A DNA stretch of 64,000 bases from Isoptericola sp. AK164 (GCF_029643425.1 NZ_CP119106.1:682001-746000), one strand, 5' to 3'. Numbered from the stretch's first letter, positions 47,985 through 57,417 are shown. Program-made: numbers and translations. The notes: generated by a model from the letters alone, not told the origin.

Positions 47985-50152
47985 TGCACCGCCTGGAACT
48001 CGCACGAGTGACGCGACGCGTCCGGTGGTCGTTTCGACGGCCTGCCGCGATCGCCGCGGCGACAGCGCTCCTGACGCTGTCGCTTGCGGCGATCGTGCTG
48101 GTCACGGCGACGTACGAAGGTCGAGTCGAGCGCACCGTCGCACGGACTCCGCTCGTCGTCTCCGAGGAGACGTCCGCTGACTTCCGCTTCAAGCACACCT
48201 TCGGGGACGTGGAGCGACGTCAGTTCTCCGCCGTCTATGTCGAGCCGTGGTCGGACGATGCAGTGCCTCCACCAGGACTGGATGAGTGGCCTGATCCGGG
48301 AACGGTCGCCGTGTCGGAGGCGCTCCTCGGAGCGTCCGCGGAGCTGACCGCTCGATACGGCACGGTCACTGCGGTGATCGACGGCGACGGGCTGGTCGTT
48401 CCGAACGAGCGGCTCGCTTACATCGTCCCGCCGGCTGATGTCCTGACGACAGGCACGTGGCATACCGCGTCGGGCTACGGCGGAACCAACCGCAACCACA
48501 TGGCGGGCGAGATCTGGCACGTCAAGGAACCCGAGCAACTCGTCTACCTCGCGGTCTTCGCCCTCGTCGCACCGGCTCTGGTGCTGGTCGTCGGGGCTGC
48601 CCAGCTCGACGAACGGCGTCGGCGACGTCGGTACGAGGTTCTCGAGGTCCTGGGGGCACGGCCGGCCCGGCTGTGGCGGGACCAGGCGCTCGTCCTCGGT
48701 GGTCCGGTGCTGGCCGGGACTGGTGCAGCATGTGCGGTCCTTCTGTTCGCCGCACTTGTCGATCTTCCCCTGTGGGGCGCCGACTACTGGCTTCAGTCCG
48801 ATGACGTGCGGCGGGCAGCCGGCCGATTGACGCTGACCGCCGTCGGCGGGGGGCTGGCGGCATGGCTTCTCGCAGCAGTGGTGAGTCGTCCGACCGCGGT
48901 CCGCGGCACACGCCCCCGATCGCGCGAGCCGCGGTATCCGGGGTGGGTAGCGGTGCTGGCTGCCGTCGTCATCGCCGTCACCGGGCGGGAGGCGATCCAG
49001 CGCGTCTCGGGGAGCACGGACGATGCTGCGGTCTGGATCCTGGGAGGGAGTCTGGTCGCGCTGATCCTGACGCCCTGGGTCTGCGGGTGGCTCGTCCGCA
49101 CCTCAGGGGCCGTCGTGCACTCTGTGGGGCGCCGGGCGAGTCGTCCCGCCGTCCTGGTCGTCGGTGCGCAGTCCGACGTGTCGCCTCGATCCAGTGCCCG
49201 GCTCGCCGCCGCATGCGCCATGGTCGTCCTGCTCGTCTCTCAACTCTTCGCCCTGGTGTCCATGGCGAACGATCTGGCCCGGGTCACCGAGGCAGCGCAT
49301 GAACGCTATGACGGCATCTACGCGACGATCGGAGTCCCGAAGGATCCATCCGCGCAGAGTGCACTGGACTCGGTCGTGGCCGCCGTCGGGCAGGATGCGA
49401 CGGTTCTCGACGTCCGGACGTGGGGCGAGGAGAACGACGACGGCCGTCTCCGATTCGTCGCGGAGGTCCGAGGCGATCGGGCGGCGATGGCGGACCTCGG
49501 CTTCGACGGTGAGTCCTTGACTCCGGACAGTCCGCTCCACGGCATGCTTGAACTGCAGGCGATGAACGACATCGCGGTCAACGAGGGGTCGCCCCGGATC
49601 GCTCTGGCCGAGGACGTCCAACAGATGCTCCTCGTGGTGGACGCCACCGGAGGCCTCGACACGCAGGAATTGCAGACCGCGATCAGCGGCATCTCGGCGC
49701 CGCCGTGGGACGTCCGGGCTCCCGGCGACCTGGACATCGGTGGCGCGGAGCTCGAGGTCCACCAGACCCGCTGGGTCGCCTGGTTCGGCACGCTCGGTGC
49801 GGCGATGCTGCTCGCGGCCGTGAGCCTGCGGACATGGCAGGCGGCCGAGGAGCACGGGAAGCGCGGGGCGCCGCTGGCCGCCTTCACCAATGCCCGAGGC
49901 TTCGTGGCGGCGCGTGCCTGGACGCGCGGCGCCGTCGTCGCCGCGACGACGGTACTCGCGGGGGGTGTCGCTGCGTATCACCTGTCGTGGGTGGTCGACG
50001 CCTCCGGCGCCGACGGTTCCCCGGTGCGCCGTACGATCCTTGTCCTGTGCGTCCTGGCCGTCGTCGCGGTCGCCGGATCGGCGGCCTACGAAGCGCGAAG
50101 CGGACGCGTCGCAGTGAGTCGATGGCGTCCCGGACAGAGGGAGACACGATGA
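47984..50152 (+). CDS. FtsX-like ABC permease linked to the small secreted protein
   Basis: 722 aa from GTG 47984, whose G is the last base of the preceding TAG; GTG 48008 is an alternative. About ten transmembrane helices: one near residue 20, a ~150-residue outside domain, a block of helices from about 180 to 440, a second outside domain of about 160 residues, then three helices. The RRRRRYEVLEVLGARPARLW segment after the second helix is typical of FtsX/MacB-type permeases. The two-ectodomain layout resembles bacteriocin-associated permeases and BceB-like proteins. It probably exports, or gives immunity to, the small peptide. Confidence 0.8.
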   Translation: MHRLELARVTRRVRWSFRRPAAIAAATALLTLSLAAIVLVTATYEGRVERTVARTPLVVSEETSADFRFKHTFGDVERRQFSAVYVEPWSDDAVPPPGLDEWPDPGTVAVSEALLGASAELTARYGTVTAVIDGDGLVVPNERLAYIVPPADVLTTGTWHTASGYGGTNRNHMAGEIWHVKEPEQLVYLAVFALVAPALVLVVGAAQLDERRRRRRYEVLEVLGARPARLWRDQALVLGGPVLAGTGAACAVLLFAALVDLPLWGADYWLQSDDVRRAAGRLTLTAVGGGLAAWLLAAVVSRPTAVRGTRPRSREPRYPGWVAVLAAVVIAVTGREAIQRVSGSTDDAAVWILGGSLVALILTPWVCGWLVRTSGAVVHSVGRRASRPAVLVVGAQSDVSPRSSARLAAACAMVVLLVSQLFALVSMANDLARVTEAAHERYDGIYATIGVPKDPSAQSALDSVVAAVGQDATVLDVRTWGEENDDGRLRFVAEVRGDRAAMADLGFDGESLTPDSPLHGMLELQAMNDIAVNEGSPRIALAEDVQQMLLVVDATGGLDTQELQTAISGISAPPWDVRAPGDLDIGGAELEVHQTRWVAWFGTLGAAMLLAAVSLRTWQAAEEHGKRGAPLAAFTNARGFVAARAWTRGAVVAATTVLAGGVAAYHLSWVVDASGADGSPVRRTILVLCVLAVVAVAGSAAYEARSGRVAVSRWRPGQRETR

Positions 50153-50877
50153 CGACTGCTCTATCGGACGTGAACCGGTCGACACGTGGCGCCGGCGAAC
50201 GACCGACGCTCGTGGCGCGCGAGATCGGCTTCCGCGCCGGTCGCACCACGATCCTCCGCGGGGTCTCCCTGTCGGTCGCCTCGGGTCGGTCCGTCGCGAT
50301 CCAGGGCCGCTCCGGCTCGGGAAAGTCGACGTTGCTGACATTGCTCATGGGACTGGTCAGGCCGACGGCCGGGAGCGTACACCTCGGCTCGGTGGGACTC
50401 AGTGGCCTCTCGCGTGCCCGACGCGCGGACCTGCGTGCGCAGCACGTCGGTGTGGTCTTCCAGGACGCCGAGCTGCTCGACGAGCTGACAGCCGAGGAGA
50501 ACGTCGCGCTGCCGGCCCTGTTGCAGAAGCGGGACCGGGCGGTGGCGCGCTCCCGAGCGCGGCACCTCCTGGCCGAGCTCGATGTGCCTCATGACCGGTC
50601 CTCGGCCGTGCTCTCCGGGGGCGAGCGGCAACGCGTCGGAGTGGCACGAGCCCTGATCAACGACCCGCAGGTCATTCTCGCCGACGAACCGACGGGTGCC
50701 CTGGACGCCGAGCTCAGGGACGCTGCCGCAAGCCTCCTGTTCGATCTCCCCGCCCGAACCGGGTGTGCACTCCTCGTGGTCACCCATGACCCTTCGGTGG
50801 CTTCGCGGGCGGACGAGCGTTACGTCATGGACGCGGGAGAGCTCCGGTCGTGGCGTGCGGCGGCGGTACGGTCCTGA
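50149..50877 (+). CDS. ABC transporter ATP-binding protein (MacB/LolD type)
   Basis: 242 aa, overlapping the permease stop by 4 bp. Walker A is GRSGSGKST, the signature is LSGGERQRVG, Walker B is VILADEPTGALD and the switch histidine lies in VVTHDP. It is the partner of the FtsX-like permease. GDTNTP-type partner subfamilies of this kind couple ATP hydrolysis to mechanical transmission instead of substrate movement through a pore. The gene ends 66 bp before the toxin-antitoxin operator. Confidence 0.92.
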   Translation: MTTALSDVNRSTRGAGERPTLVAREIGFRAGRTTILRGVSLSVASGRSVAIQGRSGSGKSTLLTLLMGLVRPTAGSVHLGSVGLSGLSRARRADLRAQHVGVVFQDAELLDELTAEENVALPALLQKRDRAVARSRARHLLAELDVPHDRSSAVLSGGERQRVGVARALINDPQVILADEPTGALDAELRDAAASLLFDLPARTGCALLVVTHDPSVASRADERYVMDAGELRSWRAAAVRS

Positions 50878-50942
50878 CGGGCGGTCAACCGTCGACGAGG
50901 GCCCGGGCCCAGCGTTCCGACGGCAGACAGGCAGTACACGTT

Positions 50943-50960
50943 GATGGCATGGATGCCATC
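50943..50960. promoter_or_regulatory. Perfect palindrome, likely autoregulatory operator of the HTH-MNT/HEPN module
   Basis: GATGGCAT-GG-ATGCCATC has perfect 8-bp arms with a 2-bp spacer. It ends 16 bp before the HTH-MNT start and contains the upstream in-frame ATGs, which are therefore unlikely starts. Toxin-antitoxin genes with an XRE-type HTH usually repress themselves through such sites. Confidence 0.65.
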
Positions 50961-50976
50961 GACGGGGAGGTGTGCG

Positions 50977-51513
50977 ATGCAGACCGTTCAGGGACCGGAT
51001 CGCGCCCAGCACGGAGGCCGGGCCGAGCCCGACGCCGGGTCGCTGCTGCGCGAGGCGCGGGCGCGCCGAGGGCTGACGCAGCGTGCTCTCGCCGACCGGA
51101 CTGGTATCGCGCAGACGACGATCGCGCGGATCGAGTCCGGGCGGCACCAGCCGAGCCTCGGAACGCTGACACGGCTGCTCGCGGGCGCCGGATTCCGGCC
51201 GACGCTCAATCTGGTGAACACCGTGCCGCCGTCGGAGCTCCTCGCCGAGCATCGGGACGGTGTCCTCGACGCAGCGCGACGTCATCGGATGGACCGGGTC
51301 CAGGTATTCGGGTCTGTGGCCCGGGATGAGGACGGCCCGTCATCGGACCTGGACCTCCTCGTCACTCCCGGAGACGACGCCACCCTCTTCGACCGGTCAG
51401 CGTTCGCGGCCGAGGTCGAGGACCTCCTCGGCGTCCATGTCGACGTCGTGAGCTCGACGGCGTTGCGGCCGCCGCGTGACGTCTACATCAGACGCGACGC
51501 CCGAGACCTGTGA
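50977..51513 (+). CDS. XRE-HTH fused to an MNT nucleotidyltransferase (antitoxin)
   Basis: 178 aa from ATG 50977, with GGGGAGG six bases upstream. Residues about 25-75 are an XRE helix-turn-helix (LLREARARRGLTQRALADRTGIAQTTIARIESGR). Residues about 90-178 are a minimal nucleotidyltransferase with GSVARDEDGPSSDLDLLV, the GSX10DXD motif that coordinates metal and ATP. In MntA-HepT systems the MNT antitoxin AMPylates the HEPN toxin. Fusion to a DNA-binding domain adds autoregulation. Its stop overlaps the HEPN gene start (GTGA). Confidence 0.85.
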   Translation: MQTVQGPDRAQHGGRAEPDAGSLLREARARRGLTQRALADRTGIAQTTIARIESGRHQPSLGTLTRLLAGAGFRPTLNLVNTVPPSELLAEHRDGVLDAARRHRMDRVQVFGSVARDEDGPSSDLDLLVTPGDDATLFDRSAFAAEVEDLLGVHVDVVSSTALRPPRDVYIRRDARDL

Positions 51514-51926
51514 GCACCAGCGGGCAGCTCCCTGAGGCGGTCGCTGCTGACCTCGTGGACCTGGGTGAGAGCCTCGATGCCTGCGACATGCTCGTCGGTC
51601 GTGGCAAGGGCGCCTTCGACGCCGACGAGATGCTCCGCTATGCGGCAGAAGCGCTCTGCAACCGGATGGGTGAGGCGGTCCAGCGACTCGACCCGGGATG
51701 GCGAGAGACGATGCCGGAGGTCCCGTGGCGCGCGGTTCGTGACAACAGGAACGTCATCGTGCATGCCTACCGGGGTGTCGACGACGACGAGCTGTGGCGA
51801 ACTCTGGCCGCGGATGTGCCACGTGTCCGAGTCGCTGGCCGCCGTCATCGGCCGAGCGCGCCAACAGCTCGTGGAAGCGAAGAACGAGGGGGACGAGCCC
51901 GAAGCCCCATCGGAGGGTTCGCGTGA
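51510..51926 (+). CDS. HEPN-family RNase toxin (HepT-like), C-terminus probably frameshifted
   Basis: 138 aa as read. The catalytic R-X4-H motif is R80 to H85 in DNRNVIVHAY, typical of HepT RNases. After about residue 105 the sequence turns into arginine- and proline-rich text that does not look like the family. In the +1 frame from about 51,825 to the TAG at 51,969, the protein continues ESLAAVIGRARQQLVEAK, as expected of the HepT C-terminal helix. One extra base near 51,815-51,835 would explain this. The catalytic residues are upstream of the break, so activity may survive. Confidence 0.75.
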   Translation: MSTSGQLPEAVAADLVDLGESLDACDMLVGRGKGAFDADEMLRYAAEALCNRMGEAVQRLDPGWRETMPEVPWRAVRDNRNVIVHAYRGVDDDELWRTLAADVPRVRVAGRRHRPSAPTARGSEERGGRARSPIGGFA

Positions 51927-52018
51927 CACGTGGGAGTACCCAGGAGCCGTTGAGGGTCCTGGAGTCTAGGCGTGCTGCGCATGGCGTGACCTCCGCCGGC
52001 GCCGTCTACGCTGGAGCC

Positions 52019-53191
52019 GTGAGCCAGACCGTGCCGAGCGTCCCGGCCGAACCGACCGCCGTCGTCGGCCCCGAGACCGCCCCGAACCTGTCCGACCTGA
52101 CGACTCTGCGTGTCGGCGGCCCCGCGGAGGCGTACGTCGAGGCCACCACCGAGGTCGAGCTGATCGATGCCGTCCGGACGGCCGACGACGCCGAGGTGCC
52201 GCTGCTCGTGGTCGGCGGCGGGTCCAACCTGCTCGTGGCGGACGGGGGTTTCGACGGGCTCGTCGTGCGCGACGTGCGCCGCGGCCTGGACGCGGACCTG
52301 TCGGCCTCCTGCGAGCTGGAGGGCCCGCCCTGCGGTGGCGCGACGGTCACGCTGCCCGCCGGCCAGGACTGGGACGAGTTCGTGGCCCACGCGGTGGCGA
52401 ACGAGTGGATCGGCGTCGAGGCGCTGTCCGGGATCCCCGGGACGCTCGGCGCGGCGCCGGTGCAGAACATCGGCGCGTACGGCCAGGAGGTCTCCGGGGT
52501 GGTCGCCTCGGTACGCACCTGGGACCGGGCCACGGGACGACGGCGGACGCTCGCCCTGAGCGAGCTCGGCTTCGGCTACCGCACGAGCGTGCTCAAGCGG
52601 TCGATGCGACCCGACGCCGACGGCGAGCTCTGGTACCCGACGCCGCGGTTCGTCGTGCTCGCCGTCGAGCTGCAGATGCGTATCGGGTCGCTGTCGGCGC
52701 CGATCGCGTACCCGGAGCTGGCGCGCCGTCTCGGCGTCGAGGTCGGGCAGCGGGCGCCGTCGTCGGAGGTCCGCGATGCGGTCCTCGAGCTGCGCGGCGG
52801 CAAGGGGATGCTGCTCGACGGCGTCGGCGGGGCCGTGGCCCCGGACCACGACCGCTGGTCGGCCGGGTCGTTCTTCACCAACCCGATCCTGTCCGCGGAC
52901 GGGGCAGATCGGCTTCCCGCGGAGGCTCCGCGGTTCCCGGCCGGTGACGGGCGGGTCAAGACCTCGGCCGCGTGGCTCATCGAGCGTGCCGGGTTCACCA
53001 AGGGGTTCGGGCTGGCCGGCGAGCACTCGCCCGCGCGACTGTCGACCCGGCACACGCTGGCCCTGACCAACCGTGGGGGAGCGACGTCGCAGGACCTGGT
53101 CGCGCTGGCCCGTGCCGTGCGCGACGGCGTGCGCGACGAGTTCGGCGTCGAGCTGGAGCCGGAGCCGGTGCTGGTGGGCCTCGCCCTCTGA
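52019..53191 (+). CDS. murB: UDP-N-acetylenolpyruvoylglucosamine reductase MurB
   Basis: 390 aa from GTG 52019. The FAD-binding VVGGGSNLLVADGGFDGLVV and the GIPGTLGAAPVQNIGAYGQEV segments are characteristic, and SAAWLIERAGFTKGFGL plus FTNPI belong to the C-terminal substrate region. The enzyme reduces UDP-GlcNAc-enolpyruvate to UDP-MurNAc in peptidoglycan synthesis. A longer frame upstream overlaps the HEPN gene and is not used. In conserved actinobacterial order this gene often lies near hadB and secE. Confidence 0.95.
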   Translation: MSQTVPSVPAEPTAVVGPETAPNLSDLTTLRVGGPAEAYVEATTEVELIDAVRTADDAEVPLLVVGGGSNLLVADGGFDGLVVRDVRRGLDADLSASCELEGPPCGGATVTLPAGQDWDEFVAHAVANEWIGVEALSGIPGTLGAAPVQNIGAYGQEVSGVVASVRTWDRATGRRRTLALSELGFGYRTSVLKRSMRPDADGELWYPTPRFVVLAVELQMRIGSLSAPIAYPELARRLGVEVGQRAPSSEVRDAVLELRGGKGMLLDGVGGAVAPDHDRWSAGSFFTNPILSADGADRLPAEAPRFPAGDGRVKTSAAWLIERAGFTKGFGLAGEHSPARLSTRHTLALTNRGGATSQDLVALARAVRDGVRDEFGVELEPEPVLVGLAL

Positions 53192-53204
53192 GAGCGGCCG
53201 CCGC

Positions 53205-54245
53205 TCAGTGCACGACGACGGTGGTGCCCCGCGGCATCCCCCAGGAGTCCCACAGCCAGTTCATCGCCGCGTTCGACACCCGGATGCACCCGTGCGAGGC
53301 CGGCACCGGCGGGATCGAGGGTGAACCGTGCACGGCGATGCCGCCGGTGAAGTACTTCGGCCGGTACATCGCCCCGAGCTCCAGCGTGGACTCGTGCAGG
53401 TAGTCGCGCTCCATGTAGACGGCGAAGGTCCCGCGCGGCGTCGTGGCCCGGTAGGAGCGACCCTTGGCCTCGAACGTCTCGCCGTTGCCGGAGGAGGCGT
53501 TGAACGCCCGCACGACCCGCCCGTCCTGCACGGCGAGCAGCAGCTGGCGGTCCAGGTCGATCTCGACGACCTTGCCCGACGACGAGACCGTGCGGGGGCG
53601 GACGCCGTCGTCCAGGGCAGACTCGGTCCGCGGGCCGACGACGGCGTCGCGGTACAGGCCCGCCGCCTTCTGCAGCGCCCAGACGGCCTGCTGCGTCTGC
53701 GGGCCGAACACCCCGTCGACGCTCGGCAGGAAGTAGCCGAGCTCGACCAGCCGCTCCTGCAGCTCGCGGACCTCCGCACCCCGGGAGCCGACCTCGACGT
53801 AGTCCGGCTCCGGGGCAGGAGCGTTCTTCTCCGGCTTCTTCTCGGTCTTCTTCTCGTCGGGCTTCTGCGTGTCGGACGACGCGCCGTCCTGGGTCCCGTC
53901 GGACTCGTCGTCGGCGGCGTCAGGCTCGGCCGTCCCGTCCGAAGGGTCCGCCGTGGACGCCGGCGAGGTCTGCGTGGTCATGGACGGCGAGGGCTCGGGC
54001 TCCGGCGAGGCCGTGGCCGAGGGCGTGGGGTCCGGCACGGTCGGGTCGGGCTCCGGGACCGCGGACGGTGTCACGGACGCGGCGGCCGACGGGTCGGCCG
54101 CCGGCGACGGCGGGGTCGGCGTCGTGGACGCGGCGGTGTCGGTCGGCTCGCTCGTCGCGGGCCCGCACGCCCCGAGCAGGAGCAGCGCGACGACGGCGGC
54201 CGCCGCGGCCGCTCGGCGCCCCGGCGGGCGACCCGGTCCCGTCAT
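53205..54245 (-). CDS. L,D-transpeptidase lipoprotein with peptidoglycan-binding domain
   Basis: 346 aa. The N-terminus has a lipobox (VVALLLLGACGP), then about 110 low-complexity Thr/Pro/Ser/Glu residues spanning the cell wall, a PG_binding_1 domain (SRGAEVRELQERLVELGYF, about residues 150-205), and a C-terminal YkuD domain. The YkuD catalytic motif HGSPSIPPVPASHGCIRVS carries the histidine and cysteine. Such enzymes make 3-3 crosslinks in peptidoglycan or attach lipoproteins to it. It ends 13 bp from murB, convergent. Confidence 0.92.
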   Translation of the reverse strand: MTGPGRPPGRRAAAAAAVVALLLLGACGPATSEPTDTAASTTPTPPSPAADPSAAASVTPSAVPEPDPTVPDPTPSATASPEPEPSPSMTTQTSPASTADPSDGTAEPDAADDESDGTQDGASSDTQKPDEKKTEKKPEKNAPAPEPDYVEVGSRGAEVRELQERLVELGYFLPSVDGVFGPQTQQAVWALQKAAGLYRDAVVGPRTESALDDGVRPRTVSSSGKVVEIDLDRQLLLAVQDGRVVRAFNASSGNGETFEAKGRSYRATTPRGTFAVYMERDYLHESTLELGAMYRPKYFTGGIAVHGSPSIPPVPASHGCIRVSNAAMNWLWDSWGMPRGTTVVVH

Positions 54246-54363
54246 GAACCACTCCTCTCGCCCGCGCGTCCGCGCCGGTCCGACGTCCTCCCATCATGCC
54301 GTGCCCGCCGCGAGGCGCGCGGCGACGCTCCGTGGCCGCGGCCACGAGCTCGGGGCGTCCGGG

Positions 54364-55389
54364 TCAGGCCGGCCCGTCCGCCAGCCAGTCGTCCACGCCG
54401 TCCAGGAGTCGCCGACGCGTGGCCGAGGAGGCTCGCGAGGCGCGGATGGAGGCCCGGGCGAGGTCGGCCAGCTCGGCGTCGCTGAACCCGTGGACGGTGC
54501 GCGCGGTCTCGTACTGGTCCCGCAGGCGGGAGCCGAACAGCAACGGGTCGTCGGCGCCGAGGGCCACCTGCGCCCCCGCCTCGACGAGCTGCCGCAGCGG
54601 GACGTCCTCGTCGTGCTCGTAGACGCCGAGAGACACGTTGGAGGCCGGGCACACCTCCAGGGCGACGCCGGACTCGACCAGCGAGCCGAGCAGCGCCGGG
54701 TCCTCGATCGAGCGCACCCCGTGGCCGAGCCGGTCCGGGTCGAGCGCGGCGACGACCTCGCGCACGTGCGTCGGCCCCAGCAGCTCACCGCCGTGGGGGA
54801 CCGAGGCCAGTCCGGCGCGCCGCGCGATCGCGAAGGCCCGCGCGAACTCGCGCGTGTCGCCGCGCCGCTCGTCGTTGCTCAGGCCGAAGCCGACGACCTC
54901 GCCCGGCCCCTCCCCGGCGTACCGGGCGGCCAGCCGCGCCAGCGTGCGGGCGTCCAGCGGGTGCTTCATGCGGGAGGTGGCGACGACGACGGCGACCTCC
55001 AGCCCGTGCCGGGCGCTCGCGGCCCGCGCCTCGTCCAGGACGATCTCCACCGCCGGGGTGATGCCGCCCACGAAGGGCGCGTACGACGTCGGGTCCACCT
55101 GGATCTCCAGGCGTCCGGACCCCTCGGCGGCGTCGTCGGCGGCCGCCTCGTCGACGAGCCGGCGCATGTCGGCCTCGGAGCGCACGCAGTGCCGGGCGGC
55201 GTCGTAGAGGCGCTGGAACCGGAACCAGCCCCGCTCCGTGGCCGGGACGCGCAGGGCGACGCCGTCGGTCAGCGCCGAGGGGAGCCGCAGGCCGTACGCG
55301 GTCGAGAGCTCGCGCAGCGACGACACCCGCAGCGATCCGGTGAAGTGCAGGTGGAGGTGGGCCTTGGGGAGCGATGCCAGGTCACGCAC
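54364..55389 (-). CDS. add: Adenosine deaminase
   Basis: 341 aa if it starts at GTG 55389 (VRDLASLPKAHLHLH); further in-frame start codons exist up to 55506. The metal-binding HLHLHFTGS, the LEVCPASNVSLG segment and ALGADDPLLFGS with the catalytic aspartates are the adenosine deaminase motifs. The family deaminates adenosine or related purines to inosine. No purine operon surrounds it. The extra upstream residues are basic and look non-conserved. Confidence 0.88.
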   Translation of the reverse strand: MRDLASLPKAHLHLHFTGSLRVSSLRELSTAYGLRLPSALTDGVALRVPATERGWFRFQRLYDAARHCVRSEADMRRLVDEAAADDAAEGSGRLEIQVDPTSYAPFVGGITPAVEIVLDEARAASARHGLEVAVVVATSRMKHPLDARTLARLAARYAGEGPGEVVGFGLSNDERRGDTREFARAFAIARRAGLASVPHGGELLGPTHVREVVAALDPDRLGHGVRSIEDPALLGSLVESGVALEVCPASNVSLGVYEHDEDVPLRQLVEAGAQVALGADDPLLFGSRLRDQYETARTVHGFSDAELADLARASIRASRASSATRRRLLDGVDDWLADGPA

Positions 55390-55555
55390 CCGGGACAGTC
55401 TGCCCCACGCCTCCGTCCGGGCTGTGACGAACCGGTCGTGCGGCGGTGGTTCGACCCAGCGTCCCGCGTCGCGTACAGTAGTCCCTCGGTGGTTGACGAT
55501 CACCATGCTGGACCGCGCCCTGGTGCGGATCCGGGCGGTGCGTCGTCGAGCACGA

Positions 55556-55631
55556 AGGGTAGTGGCGCAATTGGTAGCGCAGCGGTCTCCAAAACCGCAG
55601 GTTGCAGGTTCGAGTCCTGTCTACCCTGCCA
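55556..55631 (+). tRNA. tRNA-Trp (CCA)
   Basis: The acceptor AGGGTAG pairs with CTACCCT, the anticodon loop is ctCCAaa, and the T-loop GTTCGAGTC is standard. CCA is encoded at 55629-55631. The order tRNA-Trp, secE, nusG, rplK, rplA is the normal actinobacterial one. Confidence 0.97.
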
Positions 55632-55763
55632 GCGTGATCCCCCGCGGGGCCGCGCAGCGGGGTCGCGTCAGTGCGTGACCCGGAACGCCAGAAGTCTGTG
55701 CCGTGGGTGCGTCGTCGGCAGGCGGCGTGGCTGCGGTGTGATCGCGAAACGGGGTAGGTCGAA

Positions 55764-56018
55764 GTGAGCGAGTTGCCGGCTGAGGCCAGCACGCACGACA
55801 CCGGTTCGGGCAAGGAACGTCGCAACGTCTTCGCCCGGATCGCTCTGTTCGTCCGCCAGGTGGTCGGCGAGCTCCGCAAGGTGGTCACCCCGACCCGGTC
55901 GGAGCTGATCAACTACACCATCGTCGTCATCGTGTTCGTCACGATCGCGATGCTGTTCGTGACCGCGCTCGACTACGTCCTCGGCCTCGGAGCCTTCTGG
56001 CTCTTCGGGGACGGCTGA
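55764..56018 (+). CDS. secE: Preprotein translocase subunit SecE
   Basis: 84 aa. A charged N-terminus with [18 protein letters not shown] precedes one transmembrane helix ([17 protein letters not shown]), the minimal SecE layout. SecE stabilises SecY in the Sec translocon. It lies 132 bp after tRNA-Trp and 67 bp before nusG. Confidence 0.96.
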   Translation: MSELPAEASTHDTGSGKERRNVFARIALFVRQVVGELRKVVTPTRSELINYTIVVIVFVTIAMLFVTALDYVLGLGAFWLFGDG

Positions 56019-56085
56019 GCCGACCACACCCGGCGCCGGCCCCGGACCGCACCACCCCATCCGAAGCCAGAAAGCAGGTTCGTTC

Positions 56086-56889
56086 GTGTCCCAGGATCCT
56101 CTGGAGCAGACGGAGAACGTCGACCCCACCCAGCCCGACGCCGACGGCGCCGAGGCTGACCTCGACGTGCCCGCGGACGCGGACACCACCGAGCAGGCCG
56201 AGGAGACCGAGGCGGAGGCCGCGGAGCCCACGCAGGACGAGGGCGCGGCGGACGCCGACGGCGACGTGATCGAGGACCCGGCCGAGGAGCTGCGCCGCAC
56301 GCTGCGCGGCCAGCTGGGCGACTGGTACGTCATCCACTCCTACGCCGGCTACGAGAACCGTGTGAAGGTCAATCTGGAGAACCGCACCCAGAGCCTGAAC
56401 ATGGAGGACTACATCTTCCAGGTCGAGGTCCCCATGGAGGACGTCACCGAGATCAAGAACGGGCAGAAGAAGTCCGTCCGCCGCGTGCGGATCCCGGGGT
56501 ACGTCCTGGTGCGCATGGACCTCACCGACGAGTCGTGGGGCGCGGTGCGCCACACGCCGGGCGTGACCGGGTTCGTGGGACACACCCACCAGCCGGTCCC
56601 GCTGTCGCTCGACGAGGTGTTCGGCATGCTCGCGCCGACCATGCTCGAGGAGGCCCCGGCGAAGCCCGCCGCGGCCGCCGAGAAGGGTGGCGGCGCGGCT
56701 GCGCAGCCCGCCATCGAGGTCGACTTCGAGGTCGGCGAGTCCGTCACCGTCACCGATGGTCCGTTCGACACGCTGCCCGCGACGATCTCCGAGATCAACG
56801 CCGAGGCCCAGAAGCTCAAGGTCCTCGTGTCCATCTTCGGCCGGGAGACCCCGGTCGAGCTGTCGTTCAACCAGGTCGCCAAGATCTGA
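56086..56889 (+). CDS. nusG: Transcription termination/antitermination factor NusG
   Basis: 267 aa from GTG 56086. The first 75 residues are very acidic (Asp/Glu/Ala-rich), as in many actinobacterial NusG proteins. The NGN domain begins at [18 protein letters not shown], and the C-terminal KOW domain is seen as [20 protein letters not shown]. NusG keeps RNA polymerase processive and links it to Rho or the ribosome. Confidence 0.97.
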   Translation: MSQDPLEQTENVDPTQPDADGAEADLDVPADADTTEQAEETEAEAAEPTQDEGAADADGDVIEDPAEELRRTLRGQLGDWYVIHSYAGYENRVKVNLENRTQSLNMEDYIFQVEVPMEDVTEIKNGQKKSVRRVRIPGYVLVRMDLTDESWGAVRHTPGVTGFVGHTHQPVPLSLDEVFGMLAPTMLEEAPAKPAAAAEKGGGAAAQPAIEVDFEVGESVTVTDGPFDTLPATISEINAEAQKLKVLVSIFGRETPVELSFNQVAKI

Positions 56890-56985
56890 CCGACGCACCG
56901 GACCTCCGGTGCGCCGCGCGAGCGGCACCCCTGCAACCGGGTCATCGCCCACGGCGTCGGCCCAGCAACAGAAAGTGGTAGCAAC

Positions 56986-57417
56986 ATGCCTCCCAAGAAG
57001 AAGGTCTCCGGCCTCATCAAGCTCCAGATCCAGGCCGGGGCGGCGAACCCGGCCCCGCCGATCGGCCCCGCGCTGGGTCAGCACGGCGTGAACATCATGG
57101 AGTTCTGCAAGGCCTACAACGCGGCGACCGAGTCGCAGCGCGGCAACGTCATCCCGGTGGAGATCACGGTCTACGAGGACCGCTCCTTCACCTTCATCAC
57201 GAAGACGCCGCCGGCCGCGGAGCTCATCAAGAAGGCCGCCGGTGTGGCCAAGGGCTCGGCGACCCCGCACAGCGCCAAGGTCGCCCAGCTCACGCAGGAC
57301 CAGGTCCGCGAGATCGCCGAGACCAAGATGCCGGACATCAACGCGAACGACATCGAGGCCGCGAAGAAGATCATCGCCGGCACCGCCCGCTCCATGGGCA
57401 TCACCGTCCAGGACTGA
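56986..57417 (+). CDS. rplK: 50S ribosomal protein L11
   Basis: 143 aa, full length. The N-terminal [21 protein letters not shown] and the [18 protein letters not shown] region are diagnostic. L11 forms the GTPase-associated centre with 23S rRNA. It is followed after 112 bp by rplA, probably in one transcript. Confidence 0.97.
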   Translation: MPPKKKVSGLIKLQIQAGAANPAPPIGPALGQHGVNIMEFCKAYNAATESQRGNVIPVEITVYEDRSFTFITKTPPAAELIKKAAGVAKGSATPHSAKVAQLTQDQVREIAETKMPDINANDIEAAKKIIAGTARSMGITVQD

